DNA from: DATCVA01 sp036567205
GTDB taxonomy: Bacteria > Pseudomonadota > Gammaproteobacteria > Burkholderiales > Burkholderiaceae_B
Direction of reading: 5' to 3'
Length of the DNA: 27,093 bases
Assembly: GCA_036567205.1 (NCBI GenBank)
Contig: DATCVA010000023.1
Span: 1-27,093 of the forward strand
The notes under the pieces were generated by a model. It saw only the letters and a list, made by a program, of their open reading frames with translations. It was not told where the DNA came from and did no database searches. Made by a program: the position numbers and the translations under genes. Shown piece by piece: positions 1 through 7,571 of the stretch; position 1 is the stretch's first letter; each line of letters begins with the position of its first letter.

Positions 1-432
1 GTCCGTTTTCTTGATAACGCCGGTCGTCTTGCTCACAGAGGAGAGTTGATTCCGTTCCTTGAAAAAATATTTCAAGAAATGGATCTAGCCGACATTGACG
101 CTCGACTTCGGACCGCAAATATTCCTTGTTCACCGATGCGACGCCCGGACCAGTTGGCAGATGAGGAACATTTGAACGTCTCTGGCCAATTGGTCGAGAC
201 TCGACTCTCGAATGGCCGTCTAGCCAAATTACCAAAGCTTCCAATACGAGCCACGGGGTTCGATCTTGATGCCAGAAGGGATGCGCCGGTGCTGGGATCT
301 GATACGGAATCAATATTGAACGAATTGGGGTACTCAGGTAAGGAGATTCAGCGGCTCGTTGACTCTAAGGCGATTCTGATTACCCACCCACAGGTAAACC
401 CGCTTATTCAGGATACCGTGGGTACGTCATAA
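1..432 (+). CDS. Family III (CaiB/BaiF) CoA-transferase, C-terminal part
   Basis: The reading frame is open from the first base of the window, so this is the 3' end of a gene whose start lies outside. The visible 143 residues resemble the C-terminal domain of family III CoA-transferases: the run around NIPCSPMRRPDQLADEEHL is the usual 'gvP..pv....el..dpql' segment, followed by the LP.LPIR.TGF stretch and the terminal 'G.dte.IL.elGYs..eI..L' helix seen in this family. These enzymes move CoA between carboxylic acids. The catalytic Asp lies in the missing N-terminal half, so activity cannot be judged. The MmgE/PrpD gene begins about 60 nt downstream on the same strand, so this gene probably belongs to the same operon. 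A second, complete member of the family ends the operon (6125-7351), so the cluster carries two such transferases. Confidence 0.88.
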   Translation, partial: VRFLDNAGRLAHRGELIPFLEKIFQEMDLADIDARLRTANIPCSPMRRPDQLADEEHLNVSGQLVETRLSNGRLAKLPKLPIRATGFDLDARRDAPVLGSDTESILNELGYSGKEIQRLVDSKAILITHPQVNPLIQDTVGTS

Positions 433-494
433 CGTACCGCTGCTTGAAGTGGCTGGATATCACTAATACAACTCAACCGTATCGAGATAACTAT

Positions 495-1844
495 ATGACA
501 GCATTGACGCGCGCCCTTGGCGAGTTCGTGGGTGGAAGCACGGACATATACATTCCTGAAGAAGCAAGAGCGATGGCCTGTAGAGGATTTATCGACTGCG
601 TGGCTACCATGATTGCCGGACAAAACGAGCCCGCGAGCAGCCTTCTTGTACAAGTATTGGACCCAAGTCCAGGCAAATCGACCCTGTTTTTTGGAAGTCG
701 CATGACGGATGCTCCCACCGCTGCCTGGATCAATGCCACTGCTGCGCATGCGATGGATTACGACGATGTGGCATTTCAGTCGCATCCTTCCGCAGTACTG
801 GTCCCTGCCATTCTTGCCGAGGCCCAGGAACTGGGGGAGTGCGGCGCAAATATGCTGGATGCTTATGTGGTTGGTTATGAGGTTTGGGGCGCGCTAGCAT
901 GTCGCGAACAAGGAGCCTTGCATCTTAAAGGATGGCATCCTACAGGGGTTTGGGGAGCCGTAGCCGCTGCGGCGGCGTGCGCCAGATTACGTCGGCTCGA
1001 TGCAACTCAGTCGACTAATGCACTGGCGCTTGGAGCATCACAAAGTGCTGGCTTAATGGCGAATTTTGGGTCCATGGCGAAGCCCTTCCATGCCGGTAAA
1101 GCAGCACATGCTGGCGTGATCGCAGCTCGATTAGCTCAGGCCGGATTCACAGGCTCGAACGATGCGTTGGAACATGAGCAAGGACTTTTAGCGGCAGTGT
1201 CCCAGACAGGTGATACAGACCGTCATACGCCATTTCAATTGGCCGATGCCTGGCGTATTCAATATGAAGGACTGAGTTTAAAAAAATATCCTGCCTGCTA
1301 TGCCACGCATCGTGCGATAGACGCAGTGAAGGCGCTTTTGGAGTCAAGAAAACTCCAGCCCGACGAGATAAAGCAGATCACAATTCTTACTAACCTGAGA
1401 TACGCCACGATCCTTCGCAACCATTCGCCAAAGACGGGCCTGGAGGCTAAATTCAGTATGCAGTTTGCGGTGGCTGCAGCCGTCATTGCTAATAAAGTAT
1501 CACTGGAAGAATTACAAGACCAGTTTGTATGCCGGGCCGATGTGCAACAGCTCATGAAAAAAATAATAATCGATCCTTCGCAAGGACTGACAAACACACA
1601 CGGTTCATATGAACAGGCCGATATTCACTTGCATTCCGGCGAGAGGCTGGTTTCGGACAAAGTGACGTTTCCCCGTGGACACTTTCATGTACCGCTCGAG
1701 GAAGAGGAGATACGCAATAAGTTTTATGCGTGTCTTGAATGGGCGGGGAAGGAGGACGCGGCACCTTATTTGTATCAGATGCTTTCAAACCTGCAATCTG
1801 TTCGTGCGACCGACCTGGGCCACACGTCTGACCGCAATAACTGA
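495..1844 (+). CDS. MmgE/PrpD family protein
   Basis: About 449 residues, the normal length for the MmgE/PrpD family (2-methylcitrate dehydratase PrpD, cis-aconitate decarboxylase, iminodisuccinate epimerase relatives). Family signatures visible are NATAAHAMDYDD (about residues 80-91), the following HPSAVLVPA segment, and the SMAKPFHAGKAAHAGV stretch in the middle. A TTG at 444 would add 17 residues, but the ATG at 495 gives the usual family N-terminus (short helix, then PEEARAMACRGFIDCVATMIAG). The gene lies between a CoA-transferase and a flavoprotein, with only 14 nt to the latter. In such clusters these proteins usually dehydrate or isomerise a hydroxy-di- or tricarboxylic acid. This copy is divergent enough that calling it methylcitrate dehydratase would be unsafe, and no prpB or prpC is present. 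Confidence 0.9.
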   Translation: MTALTRALGEFVGGSTDIYIPEEARAMACRGFIDCVATMIAGQNEPASSLLVQVLDPSPGKSTLFFGSRMTDAPTAAWINATAAHAMDYDDVAFQSHPSAVLVPAILAEAQELGECGANMLDAYVVGYEVWGALACREQGALHLKGWHPTGVWGAVAAAAACARLRRLDATQSTNALALGASQSAGLMANFGSMAKPFHAGKAAHAGVIAARLAQAGFTGSNDALEHEQGLLAAVSQTGDTDRHTPFQLADAWRIQYEGLSLKKYPACYATHRAIDAVKALLESRKLQPDEIKQITILTNLRYATILRNHSPKTGLEAKFSMQFAVAAAVIANKVSLEELQDQFVCRADVQQLMKKIIIDPSQGLTNTHGSYEQADIHLHSGERLVSDKVTFPRGHFHVPLEEEEIRNKFYACLEWAGKEDAAPYLYQMLSNLQSVRATDLGHTSDRNN

Positions 1845-1858
1845 GTGGAGAAATTTCA

Positions 1859-2839
1859 TTGGCTTTAGATCTTGGAATTCAAAGTTCCCTTGTTTTGCCC
1901 GCTGTTTGTGCACCTATGTATTTAGTCAGCGGGCCGGATCTCGTGCGAGAGGCTTGTAAGTCCGGCATTATGGCCGTACTTCCCAGTAAGAACGCTCAAG
2001 ATCTGCCCGGTCTGGACGCATGGCTTACGACAATATTTAACGATCTGCATATTCATGTGCAAGAAGGCGGCAGTGCCGGACCATTAGCTGTCAATATTTC
2101 GTCCAGCACCAAAGAGGAGGAGCTGGGCGCGTATATTGATTTGTGTGCACGGCATGGTGTGCGCGTTATCGTCACTGCAGGGCGAGACCCAACGCCTCTG
2201 GCGCGTATGGCACACGATGCGGGTTTGCTCGTATTCCACGATGTGACCACCGTGCGATTCGCTGAAAAGGCGATCAGCGCAGGAGTGGACGGCTTGAACT
2301 GTATCGGAGCAGGCGGAGGCGGGCATTCGGGGATATTGAATTCGATGGTTTTCGTCCGAAAGCTAAGGGCAATGTTTTCGGGAACGATCGTGCTGGGCGG
2401 AGCGATATCAGACGGAGCGTCAATCCGCGCAGCGCAAGCGCTTGGGGCGGATCTTGCCTATATGGGTACGCGGTTTATTGCAACGCACGAGTCGATGGCG
2501 CCTAATGAATACAAGAAAATGCTTGTTGAAAGCACGTCGAAAGATCTGGTTTACACCAGTAAGGTTGCGGGGGTCTATGCAAACTGGCTGGTGCCTTCTT
2601 TGAATCAAGTAGGACTGGACCCCGCCAATCTTCCACAGCCCACCGGAGTGGGTAGACGCTATGACCACTTGCCGAAGGGCGCTTTGCCGTGGCGCACTAT
2701 CTGGAGCGCTGGACAAGGCATAGATCTGATTCATGACATACCAACAGTCCGTGAACTAGTTGAACGTCTGCGTACGGAGTATGCAAGCGCTTGGATAGAA
2801 CAGCGCGAATACGAGGAAGTTTGCCCTAACGTCAGGTGA
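1859..2839 (+). CDS. Nitronate monooxygenase-like FMN protein (NPD family)
   Basis: 326 residues, matching the 2-nitropropane dioxygenase/nitronate monooxygenase family, FMN-dependent TIM-barrel enzymes. Visible signatures are the N-terminal PAVCAPMYLVSGPDLV segment, the glycine-rich FMN-phosphate and active-site loop GAGGGGHSG (residues 150-158, with the family His at about 156), then GGAISDGASI and GADLAYMGTRFIATHES. The only sensible start is TTG at 1859: it follows GTGGAGAA at a good distance and keeps the conserved 'APM.lVSGP' strand; the first ATG, at 1917, would cut into that strand. In catabolic operons members of this family often act on enoyl-CoA or nitroalkane-like substrates, or have unknown roles, so the substrate is open. 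It is translated immediately after the PrpD-like gene. Confidence 0.88.
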   Translation: MALDLGIQSSLVLPAVCAPMYLVSGPDLVREACKSGIMAVLPSKNAQDLPGLDAWLTTIFNDLHIHVQEGGSAGPLAVNISSSTKEEELGAYIDLCARHGVRVIVTAGRDPTPLARMAHDAGLLVFHDVTTVRFAEKAISAGVDGLNCIGAGGGGHSGILNSMVFVRKLRAMFSGTIVLGGAISDGASIRAAQALGADLAYMGTRFIATHESMAPNEYKKMLVESTSKDLVYTSKVAGVYANWLVPSLNQVGLDPANLPQPTGVGRRYDHLPKGALPWRTIWSAGQGIDLIHDIPTVRELVERLRTEYASAWIEQREYEEVCPNVR

Positions 2840-2968
2840 TGGCAGCATAGGGAATGGCTGCTTTCGCAGTAGGGTGCGCATACATATACTTGTTTGGCAA
2901 TAGATCGAATGAATCGCCGACCTTTTATTCCGGGTCGTGCCCGATGCTGTTTAAAGGAAAACCAATAG

Positions 2969-3019
2969 ATGTCTAAACCGTATAAAAACATGTTCGGAAG
3001 TCTGGGGGCTAAAGCATGA
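2969..3019 (+). CDS. Possible 16-residue leader peptide before the acyl-CoA dehydrogenase genes
   Basis: A 16-codon frame (MSKPYKNMFGSLGAKA) begins 8-10 nt after AAAGGAAA (about 2953-2960) and its stop overlaps the ATG of the large acyl-CoA dehydrogenase gene in an ATGA. It sits in the only larger gap (176 nt) of the operon. The arrangement would allow translational coupling. No homologue is recognised, and it may be chance or the residue of a lost gene. Confidence 0.25.
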   Translation: MSKPYKNMFGSLGAKA

Positions 3020-4227
3020 GCACCCCAAGTGAAAACAGTACCAGCATTGAACCGCTTGATGCATTTCGAAAGGAGGTGCAGGATTTCATTCGACAGGTGT
3101 TGCCAGCGGAGCTGAGTGCTCGGGTGGAAAGGGGGTATGCATTCCTGACTAAGGACGATTATACGTTTTGGCAGAAACAGTTATATGCACGAGGATGGGG
3201 CGCGCCGACCTGGCCGCGTGAGTTCGGGGGCGCTGACTGGAGTGCAGAGCAAAACCAGATTTTTGAGGAAGAATGCGCCCGCAATTACTGCCCACGCACG
3301 CAGCCTCAGGGCGTGAAGATGATTGGCCCAATACTCTATACATACGGAACGCCAAAACAGCGTCACCGCTTTTTGTCGCAGATCTTGTCAGGCGACGAAT
3401 GGTGGTGCCAAGGGTACTCCGAGCCAGGCGCAGGCTCGGATCTGGCGTCTTTGTCGACGCGGGCTGTGCGAGAAGGGGGGCATTACAGAGTGAGCGGTCA
3501 GAAAGTGTGGACCACTCATGCACATTGGGCTGACTGGATGTTTTGCCTTACTCGAACAGAAAACACGGGAAAGCCGCAAGAGGGCATCACCTTCTTGCTG
3601 ATCGATATGAGAAGCGAGGGGGTTTCCGTCAAACCGATCATCACTATCGATAGTGCGCACCATACAAACGAAGTATTTCTCGACGATGTGATGGTGCCAG
3701 TAGAAAATCGGATCGGCGACGAGGGATCGGGCTGGAAGTACACCAAGGCCCTGTTGGCAAAAGAGCGGGTAGGCATAGCGGAACTCGGCCGTGCTCGCGA
3801 ACGGCTGGAGCGGCTGAAACGCTTGGCTAATGACGGTGCGGTGAACGGGAATCTCTTGAGCTCGGATGTGATGTTCCAGGGCTATATTGCCGAGCTCGAG
3901 ATTGAAATACTGGCGGCGGAAGCAACCACATTGAGAGTCATGCAGGACCGTGATAATTCCGAGCCCGCGTTAAGTTCTTTGCTGAAGTTGCGCGGTTCTG
4001 AAATCGGCCAGCGTATTACGTCCCTGTTGGTGGATGCGCTGGGGCCACACGCTTTGCGCAATGACCTTGAGTTGGCTGTCAATCAGCCTGCGGTGGACGA
4101 CCCTCTGCCGTCATATGCCATAGGACGGTTGCCAGAGTATCTAAGAATGCGTGCTCAAACGATCGCGGGTGGTACGAGTGAAGTGCAGCGCAACGTAATG
4201 GCGAAGCTCCTCTTTGGCAAAAAATAA
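3016..4227 (+). CDS. Acyl-CoA dehydrogenase, large subunit type
   Basis: 403 residues with the complete ACAD fold. The flavin and substrate region is clear: WWCQGYSEPGAGSDLASLST (about 129-148) and GQKVWTTHAHWADW (161-174). Near the C-terminus the usual catalytic 'YEGT' position of medium-chain enzymes reads IAGGTSEVQRN (about 383-393), with Gly in place of Glu. A candidate base is Glu250 in AKERVG, at the position used by isovaleryl-CoA-type enzymes. The IAGGTSE signature and the adjacent second ACAD gene are typical of heteromeric alpha2beta2 dehydrogenases of the actinobacterial steroid-degradation type, which act on bulky or ring-bearing acyl-CoAs. Start ATG 3016 is preceded by GGGGG. The next gene starts 16 nt after the stop. 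Confidence 0.93.
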   Translation: MSTPSENSTSIEPLDAFRKEVQDFIRQVLPAELSARVERGYAFLTKDDYTFWQKQLYARGWGAPTWPREFGGADWSAEQNQIFEEECARNYCPRTQPQGVKMIGPILYTYGTPKQRHRFLSQILSGDEWWCQGYSEPGAGSDLASLSTRAVREGGHYRVSGQKVWTTHAHWADWMFCLTRTENTGKPQEGITFLLIDMRSEGVSVKPIITIDSAHHTNEVFLDDVMVPVENRIGDEGSGWKYTKALLAKERVGIAELGRARERLERLKRLANDGAVNGNLLSSDVMFQGYIAELEIEILAAEATTLRVMQDRDNSEPALSSLLKLRGSEIGQRITSLLVDALGPHALRNDLELAVNQPAVDDPLPSYAIGRLPEYLRMRAQTIAGGTSEVQRNVMAKLLFGKK

Positions 4228-4243
4228 GCAACAGGATGATGTA

Positions 4244-5380
4244 ATGGCTGACAATATGTCCCCCTCCCGCGCTACGCGGTTTTGTGAATCAGACGAAGAG
4301 CGTCAGCTAGCCGCCAGTGCCGATCGGTTCGTGCAGGCTAGTTACTCCTATGAAGCGTGGCGTGGTGTAGCCCGTTCTTCTTCCTACTCGTCCGAAAATT
4401 GGTCCCAGATGTCTGAATTGGGATGGTTGATGCTGGGATTACCTACGGAGCATGAAGGGTTGGGACTGGGCATCCGCGAAACCATGATCTTAATGGAGTC
4501 GCTGGGACGCGGAATCGTCCTGGAGCCCTATTGGAGCACGGCAGTACTGTGCGCCCAGCTTATACAGAATATAGCGACACCTACCCAGCAGTCGGAATTA
4601 CTGCCTCGGATTGCCCATGGAAAACTCCGGCTTGCATTTGCCGATACGGAACCTGGCAAGCGCTGGCAAAGCGACAGTCCTACCTGTAACGCAGTTAAGC
4701 GTGATGGCAAATTTTGGATAACGGGTAATAAGATCGCCGTGCTTGACGCACCGTGTGCCGATGCGTTGCTGGTGCTTGCATCGTGCCCGGACGGCGGCGT
4801 GTCGGTTTTTCTTGTACAGAATGATGCCAAGGGCGTATGCCGCCGGGATTTTCCTACGGTCGATTCTAGAAGGTGCGCAGATATTCGTTTCGACGATGCG
4901 CCGGCAGAAATGTGCCTTGGTACGCCTGGAGAGGCGGCGCAAGATGTGGCGCTGGCGAAGGATTATGCCAGCATAGCTTTGTGCGCGGAGTCGTTAGGCG
5001 CTATGAAGTACTTGATCGAGACAACAATCGAATATCTAAAGACAAGACAACAATTTGGCCGCCCGTTGGCGGACTTTCAAGTGTTGAGGCATCGGGTCGT
5101 GGATATGTTTATTGCCAGCGAACAAGCACGCTCACTCACGATAATGGCCGCCGCCACGTTAGATCGCTCGCCAGCCGAGCGAGGACGGAGCGTATCGGCC
5201 GCAAAGTGGCAGTGTGGTCGTGCAGGGATTTTTATAGGGGAAGCGGCAGTGCATTTGCATGGAGGAGTCGGCATGACCGAGGAGCTGCCAGTAGGACAGT
5301 ACTTCAAACGTTTGTTGGCTATCGATGCGCTTCTTGGTAACGCAGGATATCACCTGCAACGTTTCATTCAGCTGTCGTAA
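4244..5380 (+). CDS. Acyl-CoA dehydrogenase, small subunit type
   Basis: 378 residues counted from ATG 4244, which has AGGA seven nt upstream; a TTG at 4214 would overlap the previous gene and adds an unconserved stretch. The middle beta domain is divergent (FADTEPGKRW instead of the usual 'SEPgaGSD'), while the FAD-contact motif QFGRPLADFQVLRHR (about 270-284) and the HLHGGVGMTEELPVGQYFKR segment are well kept. The C-terminus stops soon after this, without the 'YEGT/IAGGTSE' helix. A degenerate beta domain with an intact FAD motif is what is known of small subunits in heteromeric ACADs, where each active site is built with the large subunit. Partnership with the gene at 3016 is therefore inferred. 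It is 13 nt from enoyl-CoA hydratase. Confidence 0.9.
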   Translation: MADNMSPSRATRFCESDEERQLAASADRFVQASYSYEAWRGVARSSSYSSENWSQMSELGWLMLGLPTEHEGLGLGIRETMILMESLGRGIVLEPYWSTAVLCAQLIQNIATPTQQSELLPRIAHGKLRLAFADTEPGKRWQSDSPTCNAVKRDGKFWITGNKIAVLDAPCADALLVLASCPDGGVSVFLVQNDAKGVCRRDFPTVDSRRCADIRFDDAPAEMCLGTPGEAAQDVALAKDYASIALCAESLGAMKYLIETTIEYLKTRQQFGRPLADFQVLRHRVVDMFIASEQARSLTIMAAATLDRSPAERGRSVSAAKWQCGRAGIFIGEAAVHLHGGVGMTEELPVGQYFKRLLAIDALLGNAGYHLQRFIQLS

Positions 5381-5393
5381 AGGAGAACCTAGG

Positions 5394-6128
5394 ATGAATT
5401 TCAATAATATCAGCGTTGTAGTTGAAGATGGCGTAGCTGTGGTGCTGATGGACCGGCCCCCTGTCAATGCCATGAGTGCAAAATTTCGCCGCGATTTGAC
5501 GGATGTGTTTGCGGAGTTGGGCAACAACCCTGAGGTACGCGCTATTGTTATTTCTGGTGCGAATAATGTATTTTGCGGTGGGATGGATATCAAGGAAAAA
5601 GGTGATCCAGTTCGGGCGCGAAGTGATGCCGAGCACCGCGCATTCACTAACGGGCTTCGGGAGTGCCCGATCCCGATTGTTGCCGCCTTGAACGGTGCGA
5701 CAGTGGGGACGGGCGTGAATATCGCCGCAGCATGTGACGTAATCGTGGCCTCGGAAAACGCATTCATGGCCATGCCTGAAGTATCCGTGGGAATCCCCAA
5801 TGGAGCATCCGGCTTGGTGCGTTTGTTTGGACAATCACGCGGCCGCCGTATGTTTTTCACCGGTATGCGTGTATCTGCAGCAGAATTGTATCGGCTCGGC
5901 GTAGTCGAAGCATGTGTGCCAGCGGATCAGCTCATGAGCAAAGCGCTTCAGATAGCGCATGAGATCGCCAAGCAGGATCCCTTAGTGCTCGCTGCTGCCA
6001 AGCATATTTATAACCTCGCACAAGAGGTTCCTTTTGGCATAGCTAAGAACATGGAATACGCTATGGCTGCCCAACTATCAGCCGTCCGAATGTCGGGCGG
6101 CGCTCTTACCAGCAAGGGCGGTGTATGA
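5394..6128 (+). CDS. Enoyl-CoA hydratase/isomerase (crotonase) family protein
   Basis: 244 residues. ATG 5394 follows AAAGGAG with good spacing; the longer frame from 5325 lies inside the previous gene and is unlikely. Crotonase features: RPPVNAM (21-27), oxyanion-hole segment NVFCGGMDIKEKG (58-70), second oxyanion helix LNGATVGTGVNIAAACD (99-115), and PEVSVGIPNGASG (128-140). Of the two catalytic glutamates of true hydratases, the one in 'PE' (Glu129) is present, but the one in the 'GGGcEla' helix is Asn109. The protein may thus be an isomerase, hydrolase or C-C bond acting relative rather than a standard hydratase. The stop codon overlaps the next ATG (ATGA), indicating coupled translation with the CoA-transferase. 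Confidence 0.9.
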   Translation: MNFNNISVVVEDGVAVVLMDRPPVNAMSAKFRRDLTDVFAELGNNPEVRAIVISGANNVFCGGMDIKEKGDPVRARSDAEHRAFTNGLRECPIPIVAALNGATVGTGVNIAAACDVIVASENAFMAMPEVSVGIPNGASGLVRLFGQSRGRRMFFTGMRVSAAELYRLGVVEACVPADQLMSKALQIAHEIAKQDPLVLAAAKHIYNLAQEVPFGIAKNMEYAMAAQLSAVRMSGGALTSKGGV

Positions 6129-7351
6129 AATCACTTTCAGGCATTGTTGTGGTTGAGATGGGTAGCGTGGTGCTTGCGCCGTATGCCGCACAAGTTCTGG
6201 CGGATATGGGTGCGACGGTAATCAAGATAGAGCCGCCGGGTGGCGATAGTACAAGAAACCTGGGTCATTCCGAGCATAAGGGAATGGGTGCAGTATTTCT
6301 CAACTGCAACCGCGGAAAACAAAGCGTATGTATGGACATCAAACATTCGGATAGCAGGGATGCGCTATACCGATTGGTCGAGACGGCGGATGTTTTCCTC
6401 CATAACATGAGGCTCGATAGCGCCAATAAACTCGGTGTGGGCTATGAAAGGCTATGTAAGGTCAATCCTCGTCTTGTTTACTGTGCCACATACGGGTTTG
6501 GCGCGGCGGGCCCCTTTGCCAAAAAACCGGCCTATGACGACATAATTCAAGCGGCTACCGGGGTGCCGGCAATGAGGGTGCGGATAGACGGAAAACCGAT
6601 CTACGCCCCCACAATTCTTGCGGATAAAACGACAGCGTTGTTTGTTGTTATTGGTATTTTGGGTGCGCTATCCGACCGTACAGCGACCGGTCTGGGAAAG
6701 CAACTGGAAGTGGCCATGTTTGAAACTATGACTCATTTTATGAGTATTGAGCATTTGAATGGCTTGACCTGGGAGGATCCCGTTGGACCTTCGGGTTACG
6801 ACAGATTACTGACGGCATTCCGCCGTCCCCATCGTACGAAAGACGGTTGGCTTGCTGTTATGCCTCATAACGAAAAACACTGGCGAAAATTTTTCATGGC
6901 AATCGAGCGGCAGGATATTCTTGATGATCCGAGGTTCGCAGATGCCGCAAGCCGCTCACGGAACATAGAGCTGTTGTACGTGGAGGTTGGCGCCATTTTA
7001 CCGTCGCGCACCACCGCCGAATGGGCCGAACTGTTTACGCGAGGAGATGTGCCATTTGGGCCGGTTAATGAACTGGAAGACTTGATCCATGATCCTCATC
7101 TTAAAGATGTCGGATTTTGGCACTACGTTGATCACGCAACTGAGGGCAGGCTCCGGGTGCCTTCCTTCCCAGTTCGGGATGGCGGTCCATACGGAGTTGC
7201 CAGTGCCAATCTGCGTCCGGCCCCTTTGTTAGGCGAGCATAACGAAAGCGTGCTTTCCTCAATTGGGTACAGTAGTGCCGAAATCGATGAGCTAGTGGCC
7301 AGTGGGGCTGTGCATTCAACGCCTTCAGGATTTGGAAGCCCTATTGTCTGA
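6125..7351 (+). CDS. Family III (CaiB/BaiF) CoA-transferase
   Basis: 408 residues, full length for the family. The N-terminus shows the Rossmann-like start (GIVVVEMGSVVLAPYAAQVLADMGATVIKIE in sense, residues 6-36), then LNCNRGKQSVCMDIK, and the active-site region KPAYDDIIQAATGV where Asp138 or Asp139 is the family's catalytic aspartate that carries the acyl anhydride. The C-terminal VPFGPVNELEDLIHDPHL segment is also typical. Its ATG overlaps the stop of the crotonase gene by four nt. It probably loads CoA onto the pathway acid, or recycles CoA from a product such as succinyl- or acetyl-CoA. Which acid is unknown. It is the last intact gene of the operon. Confidence 0.93.
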   Translation: MKSLSGIVVVEMGSVVLAPYAAQVLADMGATVIKIEPPGGDSTRNLGHSEHKGMGAVFLNCNRGKQSVCMDIKHSDSRDALYRLVETADVFLHNMRLDSANKLGVGYERLCKVNPRLVYCATYGFGAAGPFAKKPAYDDIIQAATGVPAMRVRIDGKPIYAPTILADKTTALFVVIGILGALSDRTATGLGKQLEVAMFETMTHFMSIEHLNGLTWEDPVGPSGYDRLLTAFRRPHRTKDGWLAVMPHNEKHWRKFFMAIERQDILDDPRFADAASRSRNIELLYVEVGAILPSRTTAEWAELFTRGDVPFGPVNELEDLIHDPHLKDVGFWHYVDHATEGRLRVPSFPVRDGGPYGVASANLRPAPLLGEHNESVLSSIGYSSAEIDELVASGAVHSTPSGFGSPIV

Positions 7352-7381
7352 TCCGCAACCAGTTCAACGAAAAAATTTATT

Positions 7382-7500
7382 ATGAAAATTCTTGCTCCTG
7401 TAGAAAGAGCGATCGACTAGGACATCAAAGCGTGTGTCAAGGAACGTTGAGTATGGCCGTGGCTATTCGAGCTGATCGTGGCGTGTTGGTAGCGGCATGA
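7382..7500 (+). pseudogene. etfB: Remnant of etfB (electron transfer flavoprotein beta subunit)
   Basis: Two short blocks read like EtfB. Block A, from the ATG at 7382 to about 7440, gives MKILAPVERAID, a TAG stop, then DIKACVKE; this fits the EtfB N-terminus 'MKvLVPVKRVVDYNVKVRVK', with the stop where Tyr is expected. Block B, 7441-7497 in another frame, gives GTLSMAVAIRADRGVLV, matching the 'eTLrtALAiGADRaiLV' segment found around residue 85-100 of the family. About 60 residues between them are missing, and the rest of the gene is absent. ETF is the electron acceptor of acyl-CoA dehydrogenases, so its former place at the end of this operon makes sense. The match is from memory of the family, not a search. 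The remainder of the 7352-7571 gap shows nothing else. Confidence 0.7.
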
Positions 7501-7571
7501 TCTGCGCGTGGACATCATGCCTGCCCTGTGTTGTGGCACAAGATGGCCGAAATCGGCCATCAGTGACGAGA

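Noticed and set aside
444..494. TTG start giving a longer MmgE/PrpD protein
   Set aside because: The added 17 residues are unlike the family N-terminus and ATG 495 gives the normal length.
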